The position numbers were made by a program, and so were the translations under genes. This document shows positions 1 to 6,956 of a stretch of DNA of 15,995 nucleotides, piece after piece. The notes under the pieces are model-generated. The model had not been told where the DNA came from. It was given only the letters and a program-made list of their open reading frames with translations, and searched no databases. Position 1 is the first letter of the stretch. The number at the start of each line of letters is the position of its first letter. The DNA is from Pseudomonadota bacterium (GTDB lineage Bacteria > Pseudomonadota > Gammaproteobacteria > Burkholderiales > Methylophilaceae), in assembly GCA_029549705.1 (NCBI GenBank), contig JAKPIR010000391.1, forward strand, positions 1 through 15,995, given 5' to 3'.

Positions 1-170
1 CCACCGGCGGCACTTCAGATGGGCGCTTTATTGCGGACATCTGCAAACAAGTGATTGAATTTGGCCCGCTCAACGCCACCATTCATAAACTCAATGAATG
101 CGTGGGTGTGGCCGACATTGAACCACTCAAAGAAACCTATAAACTGACCATGAAAACCTTACTCAAATGA
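1..170 (+). CDS. dapE: Succinyl-diaminopimelate desuccinylase, C-terminal 56 codons (partial)
   Basis: This is the 3' end of a gene whose start lies left of the window; the reading frame begins at base 3. DapE is a cytoplasmic zinc metallo-hydrolase of the M20 family. It converts N-succinyl-LL-2,6-diaminopimelate to LL-diaminopimelate and succinate, for lysine and peptidoglycan synthesis. The visible residues start with the family's [10 protein letters not shown] segment. About 18 residues later comes NATIHKLNE, whose His is the conserved zinc ligand of the C-terminal part of the catalytic domain. The stop TGA at 168-170 overlaps the next start (ATGA), indicating translational coupling with prmB. 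dapB, another gene of the same pathway, lies about 4 kb downstream. Confidence 0.93.
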   Translation, partial: TGGTSDGRFIADICKQVIEFGPLNATIHKLNECVGVADIEPLKETYKLTMKTLLK

Positions 171-1066
171 CCGTGTACGCACAAGCTGCGCAAGAACTCC
201 ATACCATTCGCGATTGGCTGCGCTTTGCCGTCAGCCAATTTGAAAACTCGGATATTTTTTACGGCCATGGCACGGACAACAGTTACGACGAAGCCGTGTG
301 GCTCATCATGAGCGCACTGCATTTGCCGATGGAAACGCTCAATAATTTTCTTGATGCACGTTTGACTCAATTGGAGCGTGACAAATTGGCGCAGTTCATT
401 GAGCAGCGCATCACCAAACACACGCCAACGGCATATTTGCTCAAAGAAGCCTGGCTGCAAGGCTTTAAATTCTATGTGGATGAACGTGTGCTGATTCCAC
501 GCTCATTCATTGCTGAGTTGCTGGTGAACGACCTTAGCCCGTGGATTGAATTCCCCGAAATGATAGAAAGCGCGGCCGATATTTGTACAGGCAGCGGCTG
601 TTTAGGCGTGCTGCTGGCGAATAGCTTTCCAAATGCCGCCATTGATGTAGTAGATATTTCGCAAGATGCTATTGATGTGTGCAACATTAATATTGCGAAT
701 TATGGTTTAGAAAACCAAATCACCGCCATCAAATCTGACATGTTCAGCGCATTAGCAGGCAAAAAATACGACATCATCATCAGCAATCCACCCTATGTGG
801 ACGCGCCTTCAATGGCGGCGCTGCCTGCAGAATACCAAAATGAGCCGCAACTGGCGCTTGGCAGCGGCACAGCCGGCTTGGATCACACGCACACCTTACT
901 GCGCGAAGCGGCCAGTTATCTTAATGACGACGGCTTATTAATCGTCGAAATCGGCCATAATCGTGAAGCGCTGGAAGCCGCTTACCCCAACACCATTTTC
1001 AACTGGCTTGAAACGTCATCTGGCAATGAGTTTGTATTTTTGCTCACTAAAGAACAGTTAATTTAA
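167..1066 (+). CDS. prmB: 50S ribosomal protein L3 N5-glutamine methyltransferase
   Basis: A 299-residue protein of the HemK/PrmB family, which methylates a glutamine side-chain amide using S-adenosylmethionine. Residues ~1-90 form the helical N-terminal domain and ~110-299 the Rossmann-type methyltransferase domain. The SAM-binding loop is D138-I-C-T-G-S-G-C, and the catalytic NPPY motif is at residues 207-210. I assign PrmB rather than PrmC (release factor methyltransferase) from the N-terminal segments [14 protein letters not shown] and [11 protein letters not shown] and the length near 300. The ATG overlaps the dapE stop by four bases, so the start is well fixed and the two genes are very likely co-transcribed. 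A second methyltransferase gene starts 48 bases after the stop. Confidence 0.92.
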   Translation: MTVYAQAAQELHTIRDWLRFAVSQFENSDIFYGHGTDNSYDEAVWLIMSALHLPMETLNNFLDARLTQLERDKLAQFIEQRITKHTPTAYLLKEAWLQGFKFYVDERVLIPRSFIAELLVNDLSPWIEFPEMIESAADICTGSGCLGVLLANSFPNAAIDVVDISQDAIDVCNINIANYGLENQITAIKSDMFSALAGKKYDIIISNPPYVDAPSMAALPAEYQNEPQLALGSGTAGLDHTHTLLREAASYLNDDGLLIVEIGHNREALEAAYPNTIFNWLETSSGNEFVFLLTKEQLI

Positions 1067-1114
1067 AGTCACTGTTACCTTATTCACTCGCACCATTCAC
1101 CAGGCCACTCTATT

Positions 1115-2269
1115 TTGAATTCCACCCAAACGGCTAGCCCCACCATCGCATGGCAAGAAGCAGGCAATACTAAAACCAGCGTCTGGCATTCTGAAAACCA
1201 TGCGCCAACGCCTAAGCGCGTGCAAATTGCCGATGACACCATCAAAGCGGATGACGCCTATAAACTGTGTTGTGAGGGCACTGCTTTGCTGTGGCGCGGT
1301 GATTTTCAAAATGCCAAACACTTATTGCAGGCGCTGTCGCGCCGCATAGACCGCCCGGGCAAAAAACCTAAAAAAGCCGCCAGCACCATGCTGGAAGCGT
1401 TTCATTTACATCGTCAGGCGCAATCACAAAAAGCCCGCATTCTGGGCATGCTCGTCATTGAACTGAGCGTGGGCTACAACATTCATTTACGCCGCGCACC
1501 CGACGTGAAAGCCGCTTGCGAACATGCTTACGGCAAAAGCACAGAAAATATCGTGGTTTCACTGCGCGAGATTTTAGGCATAATTGGCGCCTATGAATGG
1601 CACAAAAACGGTGTTGAAATTCCTGCTATCAACAATAAAATCTACCCAAGTTACGGCGTTTTTTCACCGATTCGCGGCGAATATTTAGACTTGGTCGATA
1701 CCGCGCCGCTACCGGTGCCTTGCAACCTCGCGTTTGATATCGGCACCGGCACTGGCGTGCTGGCTGCGGTGCTGGCCAATCGCGGCATCACCAAAGTGGT
1801 CGCCACTGACACCTCTCACCGCGCCCTAGATTGCGCGCTGTATAACATCAACCAACTTGCGCTAAAAAATCACGTCGCACTGGTAGAAGCCGATTTATAC
1901 CCAAAAATAGATTACGGCAACGCGGATTTAATCGTCTGCAATCCGCCATGGCTGCCCGCGCATCCAAGCTCTGCCTTAGAGTCAGCTGTGTATGATGAAA
2001 AAAGCAAAATGCTCAAAGGTTTTTTAAACGGACTCAATGCACGTTTAACCAAAACAGGCGAAGGCTGGCTAATCCTCTCAGATTTTGCCGAACATTTAGG
2101 CTTGAGAACGCGTGAAGAACTGTTGCGCTGGATTGAAGAGGCCGGTTTAAAAGTCATTGACCGCATGGATACCAAAGCCAAACACAGCAAAACGCTTGAC
2201 GCCAGCGACCCGCTAAATGCGGCAAGAAAGGCTGAGGTCACTTCATTGTGGCGGTTAGGGCGCGCTTAA
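1115..2269 (+). CDS. Class I SAM-dependent methyltransferase with an uncharacterised N-terminal domain
   Basis: A 384-residue protein in two parts. Residues ~1-175 have no motif I recognise; they include a basic patch (PGKKPKKAAS, 81-90) that could contact nucleic acid. Residues ~178-384 are a 'methyltransferase small'-type Rossmann domain. The SAM loop is D208-I-G-T-G-T-G, an acidic residue follows strand 2 (VATD, D232), and NPPW is at 276-279. NPPW/NPPY is the signature of enzymes that methylate planar nitrogen, on glutamine or on nucleic-acid bases, so the substrate may be RNA, DNA or protein. Start: no in-frame ATG exists near the 5' end. The frame opens at the prmB stop, and TTG at 1115 is the only conventional start before the conserved region, without a strong ribosome binding site. 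It is probably transcribed with dapE-prmB. The fold is secure, the substrate unknown. Confidence 0.85.
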   Translation: MNSTQTASPTIAWQEAGNTKTSVWHSENHAPTPKRVQIADDTIKADDAYKLCCEGTALLWRGDFQNAKHLLQALSRRIDRPGKKPKKAASTMLEAFHLHRQAQSQKARILGMLVIELSVGYNIHLRRAPDVKAACEHAYGKSTENIVVSLREILGIIGAYEWHKNGVEIPAINNKIYPSYGVFSPIRGEYLDLVDTAPLPVPCNLAFDIGTGTGVLAAVLANRGITKVVATDTSHRALDCALYNINQLALKNHVALVEADLYPKIDYGNADLIVCNPPWLPAHPSSALESAVYDEKSKMLKGFLNGLNARLTKTGEGWLILSDFAEHLGLRTREELLRWIEEAGLKVIDRMDTKAKHSKTLDASDPLNAARKAEVTSLWRLGRA

Positions 2270-2303
2270 CAAAAACGCATTTTAATCTGTTTTTGTACGT
2301 TAC

Positions 2304-2368
2304 CCTTTTGACCTGCTCTGCAAGCCTTTATTTATAAGGGTTGCAGAGGCGTGGTTTTCGCTCGAGAG
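2304..2368 (+). repeat. 65-bp interspersed palindromic element, copy A
   Basis: First of three copies in this window. In order: CCTTTT end and spacer (12 bases), hairpin arm 2316-2328, 7-base loop TATTTAT, arm 2336-2348, 12-base spacer, CTCGAGAG at 2361-2368. The arms pair at 12 of 13 positions (one G-G mismatch). The element lies between the stop of the methyltransferase gene (2269) and the stop of fur (2416), which converge. It could act as a bidirectional terminator, but no T-run directly follows either side of the stem. Confidence 0.85.
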
Positions 2369-2415
2369 AAAATACGTAGCTAAATTAAGATAAAAAATGC
2401 GTTTACCATCAATTT

Positions 2416-2841
2416 TTAATCTTTATCGCCACAAGGTTGCTTTGCACAAACCCCGTAAATGGTGAGCGAATGGTCTTGCATTTTAAAGCCCAATTTTTCA
2501 GCCGCGCTGATTTGCCTTTTTTCAATTTCAGCATCGTAGAACTCTTCCACGCGGCCGCATTTAATACAAACAATATGGTCGTGATGATTACCGCCATTCA
2601 ACTCAAACACCGCTTTACCGCTTTCAAAATGGTGACGGATCAGCAGGCCCGCCTGTTCAAATTGTGTGAGTACGCGGTATACCGTAGCCAAGCCGACATC
2701 TTCACCTGCGCCTATCATCACCTTGTAAATATCTTCTGCAGATAAATGGCGCTCTTTACTATTTTCAAACAAGCTCAAAATTTTAAGCCGCGGCAGTGTG
2801 GCCTTAAGCCCTGCGTTTTTTAAGTCAGATTGATCATGCAT
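2416..2841 (-). CDS. fur: Ferric uptake regulator Fur
   Basis: A 141-residue metal-dependent DNA-binding repressor that, with Fe2+, binds AT-rich Fur boxes and shuts off iron uptake genes. The N-terminal winged helix (about 1-80) contains the recognition segment [18 protein letters not shown] (50-67). The dimerisation and metal domain has the family hallmark H86-H87-D88-H89 followed by C92-x-x-C95, plus H32, E80 and H124. A C-terminal C132/C137 pair may form or support a structural zinc site. Length is typical (E. coli 148). It is read leftwards, divergent from bamE with 115 bases between starts; this fur/bamE arrangement is common in beta- and gammaproteobacteria. I see no clear Fur box before its own start. 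A purine-rich AAGAG lies about 9 bases before the ATG. Confidence 0.96.
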   Translation of the reverse strand: MHDQSDLKNAGLKATLPRLKILSLFENSKERHLSAEDIYKVMIGAGEDVGLATVYRVLTQFEQAGLLIRHHFESGKAVFELNGGNHHDHIVCIKCGRVEEFYDAEIEKRQISAAEKLGFKMQDHSLTIYGVCAKQPCGDKD

Positions 2842-2900
2842 GCTCGTGTACTCTTAAATAAAATGAACGGCAAAAAGCCCGTAAAAGTGGTGCCAGAATT

Positions 2901-2929
2901 TTGGGGGTTCAATGTCAACGTGTTATATT
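2901..2929 (+). promoter_or_regulatory. Probable sigma-70 promoter for bamE
   Basis: A -10 hexamer TATATT (2924-2929, five of six matches to consensus) lies 17 bases after TTGGGG (2901-2906, three of six). It would give a leader of about 20 bases before the bamE ATG at 2957. Spacing and position are good, but the -35 is weak. Confidence 0.5.
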
Positions 2930-2956
2930 AACGCTTATTCAAATTAAAGTCATATT

Positions 2957-3979
2957 ATGCGTATTTTATCTTTTTTGCGTTATCCCATCCTCTTTTTAGC
3001 CCTGCTTTGCACTGCGTGCGGCACTGCACTGCCCACCGTTAAACCATTTAAGCTGGATGTACAGCAGGGTAACGTGGTGACGTCTAAAATGTTGTTACAG
3101 TTGCGCCCCGGCATGACCAAGTCGCAAGTGCGCTTTATTATGGGCACGCCGCTGATTCAGGATAGCTTTCACGGCAACCGCTGGGATTACGTCTACCAAA
3201 TGCGCGAGAGCGGCAAAATCACCGAGCAACGCCGTGTGATTTTAGACTTTGAAAACGAATTATTAAAATCGGTGCGCGGTGATGTCGCACCATCTGCCAG
3301 CGACAAGGCAGCCACAGATTCAGCAGCGCCAAATGCTGGCCCGCGTACCATTAACCCAACGCCAAAACCGCAAGAAAAGGGCATGTTGGATAAACTCAAA
3401 TTCTGGAAAAAAGATGAAGCCGCACCTGCGACTGAAGCCAAACCAAATGAGTCAAAATCAGGTGACACTAAACCAGTTGAAGAGCCAAAGCAAACTTTAG
3501 AGGCCTTTGACGCACCCGCAGCGACTGAAAGCAAAGAAACGGCTGCCCCAGCAGAGTTGATGCCGGCACCACAAGAGGAAGTGAAATCAATTTTAGCTGT
3601 GCCGATTGAAGGCATTGCGCTACCAGCGCCAACAACTGAAGCACCCGCAGCAGTTGAATCAGCACCGATTGAAAGCAAGCCCGCTAAAACGCCTAGCAAA
3701 ATTGAACCTGTAAAAGTCGTGCCTGAAAAAGTGGTTCCGACAGCACCCAAGGTTGAAGAAATCAAACCTGTAGAAAAAGCCGTGGAAAAAGCAATTGAAA
3801 CGCCCAAAGCTAGTGCCGCGAAAGAATCGCTACCTGTTAAAACCGAGGCTAAGCCGATTGTAAAAGAAGTGGCAAAGCCAAAACCTGTGCCAAGCCCAAT
3901 TGAGCCTGACATGAGCGATTTACCTGAAGAAGGTTCACCCACCTTCTTCGACAAAATGCTGGAAAAAATCGGGTTTTGA
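2957..3979 (+). CDS. bamE: Outer membrane assembly lipoprotein BamE with long low-complexity tail
   Basis: BamE (SmpA/OmlA) is a small lipoprotein of the BAM complex that inserts beta-barrel proteins into the outer membrane. Residues 1-20 are a lipoprotein signal peptide; the lipobox CTA-C21 makes C21 the likely lipidated residue (Cys at -3 is less usual than Leu). Residues ~35-110 are the BamE domain, with LRPGMTKSQVRFIMGTP and RWDYVYQM. The protein is 340 residues against about 113 in E. coli. The extra ~225 residues are rich in Ala, Pro, Lys and Glu, predicted disordered, and contain two similar short amphipathic segments, MLDKLKFWKK (about residue 140) and FFDKMLEKIGF at the very end. The last codons and stop are copied in the tandem duplication that follows. 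dapB is next downstream. The tail's function is not known to me. Confidence 0.9.
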   Translation: MRILSFLRYPILFLALLCTACGTALPTVKPFKLDVQQGNVVTSKMLLQLRPGMTKSQVRFIMGTPLIQDSFHGNRWDYVYQMRESGKITEQRRVILDFENELLKSVRGDVAPSASDKAATDSAAPNAGPRTINPTPKPQEKGMLDKLKFWKKDEAAPATEAKPNESKSGDTKPVEEPKQTLEAFDAPAATESKETAAPAELMPAPQEEVKSILAVPIEGIALPAPTTEAPAAVESAPIESKPAKTPSKIEPVKVVPEKVVPTAPKVEEIKPVEKAVEKAIETPKASAAKESLPVKTEAKPIVKEVAKPKPVPSPIEPDMSDLPEEGSPTFFDKMLEKIGF

Positions 3980-4086
3980 TTTTTCAGTGAAAACTAACTC
4001 GCGCAGCGATGTTACGTTGTAGCTAAAAAATCGGGTTTTGATTTTTCAGTGAAAACTAACTCGCCTAGCGATGTTACGTTGTAGCT
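3963..4086 (+). repeat. 62-bp tandem duplication at the 3' end of bamE
   Basis: Two adjacent 62-base units, 3963-4024 and 4025-4086, differ at only two positions (CGCGCAG in the first, CGCCTAG in the second). Unit 1 begins inside bamE and includes its last five codons and stop. Each unit carries the perfect dyad TTTTCAGTGAAAA, whose single-base centre suits a dimeric protein site more than an RNA hairpin. A degraded third start (TGATTGGTTTTAAT) may follow at about 4090. The near identity suggests a recent slippage or unequal-crossover duplication. Confidence 0.95.
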
Positions 4087-4122
4087 AAATGATTGGTTTT
4101 AATAAATTAGGTATTTTTAATT

Positions 4123-4932
4123 ATGGCAAATCCTTTAAAAGTCGTTATTGCTGGCTGCACAGGCCGTATGGGACACGTATTACTCGAAAGCGTATTTGCT
4201 GACGCTGATCTCAAATTGCACGGCGCGCTCGATCGCACGGGTAACCCACAACTAGGCCGAGATGCTGGCGAACTGTTCGGCAAACAGGCGTCAGTAGCCA
4301 TCACCGACAACCTGGATGAAGCACTCAACAATGCCGACGTGCTGGTAGATTTCACACGTCCGGAAGCCAGTATGCAATACCTTGCCGCCTGCGAAAAAGC
4401 CAATGTGAAATTGGTCATCGGCACAACCGGGTTTTCTGCAGAAGAAAAATCCATCATCGCCAAAACTGCAGAAAACATCAGCATTGTGTTTGCGCCTAAT
4501 ATGAGTGTCGGCGTCACGCTGCTCATCAATTTGGTGGAACAAGCAGCGAAAGTATTGGCTGAAGGTTACGACATTGAAGTGGTTGAAATGCACCACCGGC
4601 ATAAAGTAGATGCGCCTTCCGGCACCGCGCTACGCCTGGGCGAAGCGGCTGCCCATGGTATTGGCAAAACCTTAAGTGAATGCGCTGTTTACGCGCGTGA
4701 AGGTGTAACGGGTGAACGCGAAGCAGGCACCATTGGCTTTGCCACACTGCGTGGTGGCGATGTGGTGGGCGACCATACGGTGGTGCTGGCGGGGGTTGGT
4801 GAGCGTGTAGAACTCACGCATAAAGCCAGCAGTCGCGCAACCTTTGCACTGGGCGCACTACGTGCCGCCAAGTTTTTAGCCAATAAAAAAACAGGCTTGT
4901 ACGACATGCAAGATGTGCTTGGATTTAAATAA
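4123..4932 (+). CDS. dapB: 4-hydroxy-tetrahydrodipicolinate reductase
   Basis: A 269-residue cytoplasmic enzyme that reduces the product of DapA with NAD(P)H to tetrahydrodipicolinate in the lysine/diaminopimelate pathway. The N-terminal Rossmann domain shows the DapB nucleotide-binding loop G11-C-T-G14-R-M-G17. The C-terminal domain holds the signature H157-H-R-H-K161-V-D-A-P-S-G-T-A, with the catalytic His and Lys and the substrate-binding SGT. IGFATLRGGDVVGDHTV and the AxxFxxxKxxGLYDMxDVLG ending also match the family. Length is normal (E. coli 273). The ATG is preceded by a weak AGG about 12 bases upstream. It lies 143 bases after bamE, a gap mostly filled by the tandem duplication, and converges on rluB. 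Confidence 0.96.
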   Translation: MANPLKVVIAGCTGRMGHVLLESVFADADLKLHGALDRTGNPQLGRDAGELFGKQASVAITDNLDEALNNADVLVDFTRPEASMQYLAACEKANVKLVIGTTGFSAEEKSIIAKTAENISIVFAPNMSVGVTLLINLVEQAAKVLAEGYDIEVVEMHHRHKVDAPSGTALRLGEAAAHGIGKTLSECAVYAREGVTGEREAGTIGFATLRGGDVVGDHTVVLAGVGERVELTHKASSRATFALGALRAAKFLANKKTGLYDMQDVLGFK

Positions 4933-4982
4933 CTTTAAGCCACTTTTAGCGTAAAAATAAAGTCTGTTTTAGCACGATTAAT

Positions 4983-5047
4983 CTCTCGAGAAAAAAATAA
5001 TGCTCTGAGAGCCTTGTAAATAAAGGCTATCAGAGCATCGAAAAAGG
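4983..5047 (-). repeat. 65-bp interspersed palindromic element, copy B (inverted)
   Basis: Second copy, in opposite orientation: CTCTCGAG at 4983-4990, then the 12-base spacer, hairpin arms 5003-5015 and 5023-5035, and the AAAAAGG end at 5041-5047. The arms extend outward to 5000-5015/5023-5038, 16 bp with one mismatch. Relative to copy A, one stem pair changes from C-G to A-T while pairing is kept. It lies between the converging stops of dapB (4932) and rluB (5085). Confidence 0.85.
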
Positions 5048-5084
5048 TTGTGCTTAAAAAAACGGGTTTTTTGGCAATCACGGT

Positions 5085-6209
5085 TCAACCGCGTCCACGG
5101 TTTCGATCGCTTTTTTTCTGCATGGCAGGAGCACTTAAATCGCTTCCTTGACGCACGCGGCGGTTGGCGGGTCTTTTGGGTTTGCTACTATTGACTGCAG
5201 GCTTTTTGCTAGCAGAGTTTGGTCTATCGTTGCTACGAAACGGCTTTCTGTCACCCTCATCACGCGGTGGCCTATCTAGCGCGCTCACGCGCTGTTTGCG
5301 CACTTTAGGCACAAATACGCTGGTGGATTTATCTTTTTCGCGCTGCGTGAGTTGCCTTAAAGGCGCTTTTGGCACGGGCAGACCTGCCCATTCTAACAAG
5401 CCGACCACTTCTTTTTGTTCAAGCTTGAGCATCGTGCCGCGTTTCACGCGTGGTGGTAAATTCACGGGGCCAAAGCGCACGCGCATGAGGCGGCTCACGG
5501 GTAATTGAAACGCCTCAAACAAGCGTCGTACTTCGCGGTTGCGGCCTTCACGCAAAATCACTTGATACCAGTGATTAGCCCCCTCTCCGCCTTGCGGACG
5601 AATGCTGTCAAAGTTGGCAGGGCCGTCTTCTAGCTCAATGCCTTCGGTGAGTTGCGTCATTTGGCCTTCTGTCAGCTCTCCAAAAATGCGCACGGCGTAT
5701 TCCCGCTCGACTTCATAACGCGGGTGCATAAAATGATTCGCCAACTCACCAGAAGTCGTAAAAATCAATAATCCGCTGGTATTCATATCCAAGCGGCCAA
5801 TGGCAATCCACTTACCGTGTTTTATTTTTGGCAGCTTATCAAACACACTGGCGCGGCCTTCTGGGTCATCCTGGCTGACGATTTCGCCTTCCGGCTTATG
5901 GTAAATCAACACTTGGGGTAATTCAGCCTCAAACGGTAATTTGAGCGGACGGCTATCTAAACGCACCACATCATGCTCGGTCACGCCTTGCCCAACCACA
6001 GCAGGTTTTCCATTCACCGTCACGCGGCCGCTTTCAATCAACAACTCCATATCACGCCGTGAACCCAAGCCAGCTAGCGCTAATAGCTTATGGAGGCGCT
6101 GCGTGGGCGCTGGTGGCGCGTTTTCATCGACTTCAATCTTCTTGAAATCGGTTTTGGGGCGACGCGGGGTCGCCTGTGGGTCGCGCTGGGTTTTAAAGGG
6201 ACGTGCCAT
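5085..6209 (-). CDS. rluB: 23S rRNA pseudouridine synthase RluB
   Basis: A 374-residue enzyme of the RsuA/RluB/RluE/RluF family. RluB makes the pseudouridine near position 2605 of 23S rRNA, in the peptidyl-transferase half of the large subunit. Residues ~37-85 are an S4 RNA-binding domain (QRLHKLLALAGLGSRRD). The catalytic domain carries GRLDMNTSGLLI with catalytic D141, and later REGRNREVRRLFEA and RFGPVNLPP. It is longer than E. coli RluB (about 291): residues ~280-374 form a strongly basic, Arg/Lys/Pro/Ser-rich tail with no domain I recognise, and there is a 30-residue polar N-terminal extension. RluB rather than RsuA is supported by its place after scpA-scpB, a widely conserved order. It is the last gene of the leftward run. 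Confidence 0.92.
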   Translation of the reverse strand: MARPFKTQRDPQATPRRPKTDFKKIEVDENAPPAPTQRLHKLLALAGLGSRRDMELLIESGRVTVNGKPAVVGQGVTEHDVVRLDSRPLKLPFEAELPQVLIYHKPEGEIVSQDDPEGRASVFDKLPKIKHGKWIAIGRLDMNTSGLLIFTTSGELANHFMHPRYEVEREYAVRIFGELTEGQMTQLTEGIELEDGPANFDSIRPQGGEGANHWYQVILREGRNREVRRLFEAFQLPVSRLMRVRFGPVNLPPRVKRGTMLKLEQKEVVGLLEWAGLPVPKAPLRQLTQREKDKSTSVFVPKVRKQRVSALDRPPRDEGDRKPFRSNDRPNSASKKPAVNSSKPKRPANRRVRQGSDLSAPAMQKKSDRNRGRG

Positions 6210-6293
6210 AGTGATTTACTAACTTAATTGAATAACTGGCATTTTACCGCATAAGCTGATAATTGCTTTATTTAAAGTATGCCTAAAGAATAT

Positions 6294-6365
6294 CCGTTCG
6301 TGCTGAGCTGGTCGAAGGCATTGTGCTTCGACCATTCGACAAGCTCATGGCTTCAGCACGAACGG
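6294..6365. repeat. Dispersed palindromic repeat between scpB and rluB
   Basis: A 72-base near-palindrome. The outer arms CCGTTCGTGCTGA (6294-6306) and TCAGCACGAACGG (6353-6365) are perfect 13-bp inverted repeats. Inside are GGTCGAAG (6310-6317)/CTTCGACC (6326-6333), and an alternative pairing of 6305-6315 with 6336-6345, so two competing folds are possible. From memory, sequences with this TTCGTGCTGAGC...GTCGAAG core are dispersed in many proteobacterial genomes as a REP/MITE-like element; I cannot verify that here. It lies within the leftward gene run, 13 bases beyond the scpB stop. Confidence 0.85.
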
Positions 6366-6378
6366 CTTGATAGAGTAG

Positions 6379-6930
6379 CTAACTATCCAACGGCATTTCT
6401 TGCTGTGCAAAATCTTCCATCGGTGGCAATTCGGCCAATGAACGTAAATTCAAATCATCTAAAAAATGTTTGGTGGTAGCATACAAGGATGGCCTGCCTG
6501 GCACTTCGCGCTGGCCGACCACATCAATCCAATCACGCTCTTGCAATTGACGCATCACGTTGGGGTTCACCGCCACCCCGCGAATTTCCTCAATATCGCC
6601 ACGCGTCACAGGCTGACGGTAGGCAATAATCGCCAAGGTTTCCATCACGGCGCGTGAATATTTGGGCTGCTTTTCTGGGTTGAGCCGCGCAATAAATTCG
6701 CTATATTCGGCCTTGGCCTGAAAGCGATAACCCGTTGCCACCTGCACTAGCTCCATGGTGCGAGCATCCCAATCTATCTTCAACTCATCCAACACCATGC
6801 GCAAAGTCGCGCGCTCCATGCGACCAGCAAACAGCTTGAGCATATCATCTAAGCTTAAAGGCTGTGGCGAGGTGAGCAAGGCGGCTTCCAGCACTTGCTT
6901 CATTTCTATGATGTTTTCGGGTTCTTTCAT
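6379..6930 (-). CDS. scpB: Segregation and condensation protein ScpB
   Basis: A 183-residue cytoplasmic protein that, with ScpA and SMC, forms the bacterial condensin acting in chromosome organisation and segregation. It is made of two winged-helix domains. Recognisable family sequence includes KQVLEAALLTSPQPLS at the N-terminus, GYRFQAKAEYSEFIARL in the middle, and the strongly conserved LAIIAYRQPVTRGDIEEIRGV in the second domain, followed by GRPSLYATTKHFLDDL. The frame could open at a TTG (6951), but the ATG at 6930 has GAGAA about 7 bases upstream and starts close to the conserved region, so I use it. It lies downstream of scpA; the gap between them is filled by a palindromic repeat. Confidence 0.95.
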   Translation of the reverse strand: MKEPENIIEMKQVLEAALLTSPQPLSLDDMLKLFAGRMERATLRMVLDELKIDWDARTMELVQVATGYRFQAKAEYSEFIARLNPEKQPKYSRAVMETLAIIAYRQPVTRGDIEEIRGVAVNPNVMRQLQERDWIDVVGQREVPGRPSLYATTKHFLDDLNLRSLAELPPMEDFAQQEMPLDS

Positions 6931-6956
6931 CGTGTTTCTCAAAATAAGCAATCAAT

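Noticed and set aside
2890..2918. A perfect -35 TTGACA on the minus strand (2913-2918) as the fur promoter
   Set aside because: At 16-18 bases spacing the -10 region is TGGCAC-like, with no match to TATAAT. TGGCAC also suggested a sigma-54 site, but the required GC-containing -12 element is absent.
3193..3954. A 253-codon open frame on the minus strand across bamE
   Set aside because: It is antisense to the Ala/Pro/Lys-rich BamE tail, has Ser/Gly/Ala-biased composition without any domain, and has no ribosome binding site; long antisense frames are expected opposite such sequence.
5056..5078. A/T-tract dyad (AAAAAAACGGGTTTTTT) as a rluB or dapB terminator
   Set aside because: The stem would be only A-T pairs around a two- to five-base loop, too weak for intrinsic termination.
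6279..6479. A 66-codon frame on the plus strand between rluB and scpB
   Set aside because: It is made of the palindromic repeat plus sequence antisense to scpB, with no recognisable protein features.
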